Shown here in pieces: positions 37,201-44,107 of a DNA stretch of 44,107 nt. The notes under the pieces are model-generated. The model made no database searches. It was not told where the DNA came from and saw only the letters and a list, made by a program, of their open reading frames with translations. The DNA comes from Cruorifilaria tuberocauda (lineage: Eukaryota > Nematoda > Chromadorea > Rhabditida > Onchocercidae). The translations under genes and the position numbers were made by a program. Every line of letters starts with the position of its first letter. The stretch's first letter is position 1. Location: the NCBI GenBank assembly GCA_013365365.1, contig JABVXU010000448.1, forward strand, positions 1-44,107, written 5' to 3'.

Positions 37201-40200
37201 ATGGTAGGAATAATAACACTCAAAGTAGGTGTAATTGTCAGAACATACGAGATAGTTCTGTGAACAAATTCCCGGATCTAAAATAAATTTCAAAATTGAT
37301 CTTTTGAGATTAAAAATCTCGTTAGCTTTCACAAATACTTTCATATTCACGATACAAATGAAATTAAATAAAATATATCACAATTTATTCATTAAAAGAA
37401 TTAAATATTTATTAAAAAAATTAACTATTTATTAAAAACAAATCAAAATTTTTGAAAACAATTTTAATAAAATCATTAAAAGTATAAGATAATAGAATAG
37501 TTTGTTCACTTCATTGTATGGTTCGAGCAATTCATTCCATTGCTGACTACGATTTTGGATCAATTCAATAACATTTGCATTTTCATCAGAAATCATTTCA
37601 AGCCTTCTCATTGCTTCTTTTTTAGCATTATTGATTGAAGCATGATTTCCATCGAAGATATTTTCCTAAAATAACTATTGTATTGTATGTAATTATCAGT
37701 AACGGTAATATTTTTCTTAGGTCATATCAGTTGATAAACCATACAGTATGATATCAGTACTAATAATTAGAGTTTTGTTATAATTCGATCTATAAAATAT
37801 ACATATAATTATAAGCAAAAGTATCAAAAAATATCCATTATCAATGGAATGTTCATAACAAATAATGAAAAAAAGAAGAGGAAAAGAATGATTCATACCA
37901 TTTCCTCGGAATTAAGTAAGAAAGAATCGAATCTATACAATGTATTATCCATCCGATACACATTTTTGTAATGCTAAATATAATTAGCGATTAATTGATG
38001 AATGAATTTAAACTTTAAATGATTGCTAAATACAATTGTAGGCTTTAAGAAAGTAAAAAAGTGAAGAATTTATTAAAGCAGAGAATTTGAAATTCATTGA
38101 AATGAGTTGGTCCATTCGAGTGACATTCATGCTAAATGTACTGTAACTCAAAGAAACTATGATAATGATAAATGATAAAATATATTACCTTATTTATTTG
38201 ATTAATACAATGGCTAATATCATTGATCACATCTTTCATGTATGCCATTCTTATTTGCAAATGTGCTGGTAAATTGTCGATAATATTTGAAATTTTTTCC
38301 GACAATGTCAGAGTTCTATTTAATGTCCAATTTATTCTCTTCAAATTATTGATCGCCTTCAAATTTTTCCATTTTAAATTTAAATTTCGATTTACGAAAA
38401 ATAAATTTTATTGTCTTTTTATTTGTTCATTTAATTAGAATCAATTTCACTGACGTGTACATTGAATAGATTTTTACAATATTAACCATTTTCAGTTCCC
38501 TTTATCATTCGCTTTTTAAACCACTGAATAGTAAATTTTAAAAATGATAAATTTAATAATTCAAACTTTAAAATTTAATTTAAAATTTAAAATTAATCGA
38601 CGCTGATAAGCAGCAGTCACACTTACTTTAAGCTCTGAATAAAAAAATTGAATTTTATAGAGTTCTCCTGACATGGTTGCAAGATTTTCTCTACATTAAA
38701 ATTTAAACCAACGAAGCAAACCGATTGCATTTTTATGTATCCATCACTTTTTTTGTAATGATTCAATGCATTAATTGGCAATTGCCATGAAAGATATTTT
38801 ATTCTATCGAATAATCTCGAAATCATCGCTCTCGCCTCACAATTGAAATCTTCGAATACAATTTTCATTATATGTGTGATATCTAAAGAAAAGAAGAATT
38901 AATTAATTTTTAAAAGTAACTTAACCATTTGATATTGTTGAAATTATTGCATGCATCAAAATATACATTTTCATTAAATTACAAATATAATCATTCAATT
39001 TTATTTAACATAAAACTTCATTTGAATAAATTAGCTGAATTCAATAAATTCACTTATTTTTACTTAAATATATTACTGAATATCATCACTTTTTCTTCTT
39101 TTTATGAATGAAAAAAATTCAGAAATTTTTGATTTTTTATTAAAATTAAAAAACTATGCAAAAGTAAAACACAAAGAAATATGTTTTTATTTTGCTAAAT
39201 TAATTGTAATTTCTTTGATGAAAATCTCGAAATGAAAAGTCATAATGGCATTATTTAGCCGAATTAAAAATACCTTCGCCAATATTTCCGATGAATTTAT
39301 TAGTTTCATATATATTGTCCAATGAATCATCGAAACTTTTAAAGCTAATAATCAATAATGCTATCATAATAACCTGCATTACCTGCATTCCAATTAATAA
39401 TATCAAAAAACCACCACGTGAATTAATCTAAAATTTTTTCAGTTTTATTTTATATTAATAAAATATATTGAAAAAAAAGTTAAAATTTTTATTAAATAAT
39501 TAAAGAGTTGAAATTTAAAATCTTTCAGTACTTAATATTGCAATATATTAATGTGTGAAAAACTGTACTCGAAAGATAAATTGGAAAGTTAACAAACATT
39601 TTTACGCTTTACTATTCTTCCATGATTACAACAGAATTGTTTACAGAAGTATAAAAATCCACTTATAGGTAGAAGAAGCATAAATGCTAAGGCAATTAAT
39701 AGCAACAAATTGGCCTGGAACTGAAAAATACTTTCTATAATTTTCTTCAGAAATCTATTCCAAACAATGTTGACATAAGCGTCCTATTGATTTTGTATTA
39801 CATTTTAAATAAGTTGAATTTTTCTTTTTAATAATGTTTGATAATGATGAAGCATTCAATTGAACCGTTACCGGAAAGGATTGCTAGATGAAATGTACAT
39901 TAAATCAAAAACTGAAATAGTATTTCATCAAGCTATTATGAATAAAATGAAATCGAATTTTTGTGCGGAAGAGAACAAATAATTCCATCATTATCTCATT
40001 ACAATAATATTATTAAAAAGGAATTAGAAAGCTTTCAAATTACATTCAAAAATCTTAAATAATGGCAAATTTCATTCCGAACTGATGAATTATTTAATAG
40101 ATAACTTGATTTTTTTACCTGTTTTAACCAAAACTGGTAAATCGCCGAATCTGAATTGCCTTTGGATATTTGAGCAGTCGTTAGGTTAACTAATATCTGC

Positions 40201-41161
40201 AAAAACAGAAAAGATTTTGAAGTTAAAGTATTAGTGATTTCATTTTCAAAAATTGAAATGTTTTTAATATAAGATTCTAATTTTCAACAACTGAAATATG
40301 GATTATAAGCAACTTATGAAGATTACTAAGAACATCATTCTGATATGTTGTTTATTTTAATTATCAAGTGTTTTAATATCATTGTTCGAAATGTCAGATT
40401 CATATCTATAAATAGCATTTTTTATAGAAAAAGAAAACGGAAACAAAGGGATGTCTAAATTCTTATTTGCTTAACTTTCAAGCACTGAAAATAAAAAATC
40501 AATATGAATTCCAGATTGTTATTATTATTATTGTAAATTTATTGTATATTGCATTTTACTGATTATTTTGTTCTTTTAAACTACTGCCTAATTTGCTTCA
40601 TTTAAATCTTAATTTTATGATTTTATCAAACCTGTAAATTAGTATCATCAAGTTCCATTTGCATATTTTGGCACATCTTTTGCGCCAAATCATAGAAATT
40701 ATCAATTGAGCTATGTGAATGGTTCATGGAAATCAATCGTAATGCTTGTTTTGGGCATTGTTGTGAATTGATCTCTTTCAACGAATGATCATTCACTAAA
40801 GTTGCTGAAATTTTTGTTTTCTTCAAAAAATATCATATTTATGTAACTTTATTGAAATATGAATTTGAATAAATTTTTAACCTGAATTTTAGCGATGTCA
40901 TTCAATCTGAATAATTTATTAGAGTTTGTTACCAATGATTAAATTTTATTCAACCAAGTTACAGCAGAAGCCGAAAACAGTTATCAGTTATCATTCGATC
41001 AATCTACACCGCTATCAATAATTAAACTGATTGAAAAAGTACCCAAAAAAAAAATTGGTAATGATTAATTTCATAAATATTAATAACTTACTCTCCTCAT
41101 CGTCACACCAAACAATGCTGGAATAAGAGATGATTGCAATAATCAAGTATTCACTGAACAT
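34228..41161 (-). CDS. Prominin (pentaspan membrane protein), signal peptide through membrane segment 5
   Basis: Minus-strand exons: 41161-41092, 40804-40632, 40196-40119, 39783-39613, 39427-39274, 38882-38627, 38336-38189, 37973-37899, 37665-37510, 37277-37162, 36813-36746, 36645-36547, 36155-36048, 35773-35587, 35331-35189, 34758-34620 and 34425-34228, about 775 residues. Order: signal peptide MFSEYLIIAIISYSSIVWC; an extracellular N-terminal part; TM1 (LLLLIALAFMLLLPISGFLYF) followed by the cysteine cluster CKQFCCNHG; TM2 (FLILLIGMQVMQVIMIALLI); a large loop; TM3 (LTITPTLSVIIPTIILVLYG); TM4 (FGLFALAGAFFTGWIIMFIA); FIVGYNIE then a second large loop; TM5 (LLAFSFFPVIILTLLIINYL). Five segments, two large loops and Cys-rich turns are the prominin layout; human PROM1 has 865 residues. 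The family binds cholesterol and marks plasma-membrane protrusions and cilia. Phase fails between 36746 and 36645 unless an acceptor 17 nt inside the exon is used. Exon 38336 uses a weak acceptor. Confidence 0.85.
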
Positions 41162-41185
41162 TATCGACTGTACAGTTTACGAATT

Positions 41186-41195
41186 CTAAAAAGTA
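41186..41195 (-). other. 3' splice acceptor just upstream of the prominin start codon (possible spliced-leader site)
   Basis: Minus-strand TTTACTTTTTAG ends at 41186, leaving only 24 nt before the ATG at 41161. A strong acceptor at this distance, with no exon seen upstream, is typical of nematode trans-splicing. An unseen 5' UTR exon is the alternative. Confidence 0.45.
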
Positions 41196-43049
41196 AATTT
41201 GTAAATAAAAAATTCTGTGCTTCACAGAAAGGCGTAATGAAGTTAGATAGGGTTTTTCTGATTCTCTCTAAATTTACATGACTGGTCGGTTATGATATCA
41301 ACTAATTAACAGCTGAATATTACCTTATGCATTTATTTGATTACAAAAAAATCAATTAAAGTTTAATTTAATTTTAGATTTTGAGTATGAAAAGAAAAAG
41401 TTTGAATTGAAGTGAATATAAAAATATTTATTTGCTCTTATCATATCTTTGAAAAATGTTGCGCATGAGTTCACACCGTTTACTTTTAACTGGGATCATC
41501 ATATGAATTTATCATTGATAAATATTATTTAAGCATGAGCAAATTTCTGATAGCAATGAAATACCCAGTTATTCTGAATGAAAAAAAATGTTGAAATTAC
41601 CGCTATACTGAAATTTGAATGTTATAGGGAATATATAGAAATTGCATAAAAGAGAAGAAATTAATGAATGAAGGAGGAATTCATATCTCTAACATCAATA
41701 AATATTGCTTAACAGTAGGAAATTGTCAATTCTTATGTTTAGAAAGTCTTTGATAGTAATGTTGACATTAATAAAGTTTTATTGCTTTAGCTTATTTCAG
41801 CTAATGTTTAATCTTTCTATCAAAAGAAATCAGAATATTTCCTTTGTCGAGAATACTATTCAAAATTCATAAAACAGCAGTATGATGACTAATTCGACAG
41901 AGAAACTTTTTCAGAAGAACAAAGCATTGTAATTCTGTTAAATAAGCAAGTTATCAGCAATGTTATATAATTATTCGATTTGATTTCATGAGAATAAGGA
42001 AAAGTTCTTAGCATTCCAACTGATAAATATGATAATGATTTAGTTCAATCGAAACCCGTACTGAAACTAAAGCTAAGCTTTAAAATCGTTTTCATCCTCA
42101 TATTGATCTTAATTGCATATCGTATTAAGTTAACTTTAGAATTTCATTAATGCGTACAGGTGAAAAGATTTAATAATACATTTCAGCAAAATTTCATTAT
42201 TGATTAGAATTAAATAAGTTTGAAAAGTGAGAAGAACAAATATGATAAACTGATATAAATACGATTGTACGAGAAATAACAAAATTCCTTTTCTTCATAA
42301 ATTTGCTAGGAGAAAAGATAAAAATGTTTGGAAAACTAAGAATCTTAAGAGCATAAAAATCTCATTTTCAATTTCTAAAAATAAAAAATAACACAATTCA
42401 ATAAAATCGAAGGGAATATTCAAAACTTTTCTCATATCAATCAATCGTAATTGTCTAACTTAACTGAGGAATACTACTTTCCATCCATCTTGTTATCATA
42501 CCATTTCATTTAAGAATATATCAATATCAGTTAAATTATTCTTAACTTATTTTAATCTGAAAAACTCTTTCTTAAATAAATGAATTGCAAGTAGAAAATT
42601 AATGAAAATTTTGATTTTCGTATGTAAAATTTACATTTGATCAGATTATTTTAGAACTGTGAACAAAAAAGCAAACCTTTCATTATTTTATTTAAATTTC
42701 TGTCATTTGTAATAAGGTAAGGATTTGAGCATCGTAGATAAAAGGTAAAGTAATGCGTTTTCAACTTAGTTAATTAATACATCTTACCAAGTATATTAAA
42801 AATGTAAAGGCGAAACAAAATTGACATCTTTAGCTTCTTAACTGTGTTGAATTTAATGGAAATTTCAAGTAATAAATATCTGAAATGATTTAAAAGTGTT
42901 GTAAAATATATGATACTTTAATGATAATAAGCATATTTGTTTATTTTTTATTTTCAGGCTTTTTTTTGGAAGGAATAAAAGAAAGATTTTTAAATTGTCA
43001 TTTTCTCAATCTTTCGTCTTTTTTTGTTGTTTTATTTTTGAATTTTTAG
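41196..43049. other. No gene seen; upstream flank of the prominin gene
   Basis: AT-rich sequence with only short, biased open frames. It should contain the prominin promoter. I could not pick out a specific element. Confidence 0.45.
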
Positions 43050-43204
43050 TCATCTCGTTTCCATCTATGCATGAATAATATGAAGACAAAGGAGTTTTTA
43101 AAAGTATTATTGAGAAAATTTCAACGAAATAAATCTGGGACACAAAAAATGAAATACAAAAGGCAAAAGAAAGAAGTTGAGCGAAAAAGTATGAAATTAA
43201 ACAG
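43050..43204 (+). CDS. Possible exon of a basic protein
   Basis: The acceptor GAATTTTTAG ends at 43049 and a donor GTAGGC follows at 43205. Between them one frame is open for 51 codons, with SSRFHLCMNNMKTKEF near the start and YKRQKKEVERKS near the end. It is lysine/arginine-rich and ends in phase 2. No partner exon is visible before the window ends. The A-rich composition could produce such a frame by chance. Confidence 0.22.
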
Positions 43205-44107
43205 GTAGGCATTTTTTTCATTTTTTCATCTTTGAATCTTGTCATATTCATTTCCAATCTTCTATTACTCATTAATAATACTGAAATTCAATCAGTAAAT
43301 CTTTTTATTAAAATTTTGAGATGTCATTATTTGAATTTTTTCCACGGATATTATATTAAGGAATGTATTTTTTCAAGATCAGATGAAATCTTTAATCATA
43401 AATTAGATAATTGCAATCGAAATTAGAACTGCTATTTTAGAATGAAATACATTAATTCTCAGATATTAAGAATACAAATATTAAGGTGAAGTAAGGAAAT
43501 CGTTATTTTTAACTAAATAAGATTAATTTAGTATATAATTTTCATGAATTAGTGTAAGATAAACAAATATCAAAAAATGCATGTAGAAAATGAATTATTA
43601 ATTAAAATTGATGAATAAACGAAACTGTAAAACAATTGGCTTAAACAGAGACACATTTTCTCTTCAAAATTTTCCCATTTTAAACGAAAACGGAAATGAA
43701 CAAGAAGGCATTTAGTGATAACTAATTAAGAATGATTTGAATTAAGAATAATTTGGAATCAGGAAGATATACAGCGGCTGTCAGTTACGTAAAACTTGAA
43801 ATGGCAAATTATTAACCAAATTTTGAATCATTGACACTGTGACAATTAAATCAGAAATGGCTATTTTAAACTAAAAATTGTGATGAGTCATGATGATTTG
43901 CATATCAATGTTGATATTTCCTAAATCTATTCGCAGATTATAAATTTTCAAAGCATTCAAGTCGAAAAATTTCGCAACTATCATTTAAAAATTGTGAAAT
44001 TGATGCTTTCTCATTTCAACAATTTAATTTCTATCTTAACAATGAATTTAATAATATTTAATAATAGTAATATTAATAACAATAGTAATGGATAATAATA
44101 TTACTAT
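43205..44107. other. No gene seen; AT-rich right edge
   Basis: Nothing supportable. From about 44035 to the end the sequence is almost only A and T, with AAT/ATA-type near-repeats (TAATAATAGTAATATTAATA). Confidence 0.45.

Noticed and set aside
37514..37530. GGTTCGAGCAATTC, resembling a tRNA B box
   Set aside because: There is no partner A box or cloverleaf at the right spacing, and it lies within a prominin coding exon. No tRNA was seen elsewhere by eye.
38929..39111. Plus-strand open frame between prominin exons
   Set aside because: It is antisense to a well-supported minus-strand gene and falls in an intron of AT-rich sequence.
43006..43272. Minus-strand open frame with a hydrophobic middle
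   Set aside because: It is antisense to the candidate exon at 43050-43204, and its Phe/Ile/Lys content reflects A/T runs.
1..44107. CRISPR arrays, bacterial operons or phage-like genes
   Set aside because: No regular direct repeats with spacers and no intron-free gene clusters; the window is plainly a spliced eukaryotic locus.

Overview
This is eukaryotic DNA, very AT-rich, most likely from a nematode and probably a filarial or other spirurid worm. The reasons are short exons split by many small introns with GT...TTTCAG-type junctions, strong 3' splice acceptors just upstream of some start codons (possible spliced-leader sites), and gene families read through those introns. The species is inferred; nothing in the window names it. 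All genes below were assembled by hand from exons whose reading phases agree across junctions. They are predictions from sequence alone.

Layout. Positions 1-2239 (minus): a seven-exon gene for a very basic, acidic-patched protein ending in one membrane segment, family not recognised; its last codon read is at the window edge. Positions 2470-2613 (plus): an inverted, internally deleted copy of two of its exons, still one open frame. Positions 2614-11300: about 8.7 kb with no gene I can support, apart from simple-sequence tracts and a decayed coding stretch that may be a BEL/Pao-like retroelement remnant. Positions 11301-14883 (plus): a six-exon sphingomyelin synthase family gene with its catalytic His-His-Asp triad. 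Positions 15924-17942 (minus), tail to tail with it: a helical protein that may have a BAR-like fold; its 5' end is unresolved. Positions 17943-23260: gene-poor, with a nearly perfect 83-nt foldback and a pyrimidine-rich, less AT-rich block. Positions 23364-30635 (plus): a large DNAJC14-type J-domain membrane co-chaperone whose frame closes only if a 7-nt microexon is included. Positions 41161-34228 (minus): a prominin with signal peptide and five membrane segments, followed by two alternative sets of 3' exons down to 31269. Positions 41200-44107: little, except one possible basic exon.

Three of the recognisable genes act on or in membranes: sphingolipid head-group transfer, an ER-membrane co-chaperone, and a cholesterol-associated protrusion protein. 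They are on different strands with large gaps, so I infer no operon. The most unusual items are the inverted chimeric exon copy, the 7-nt microexon, the 83-nt foldback, and the unusually coding-like island at the 3' end of the prominin gene.
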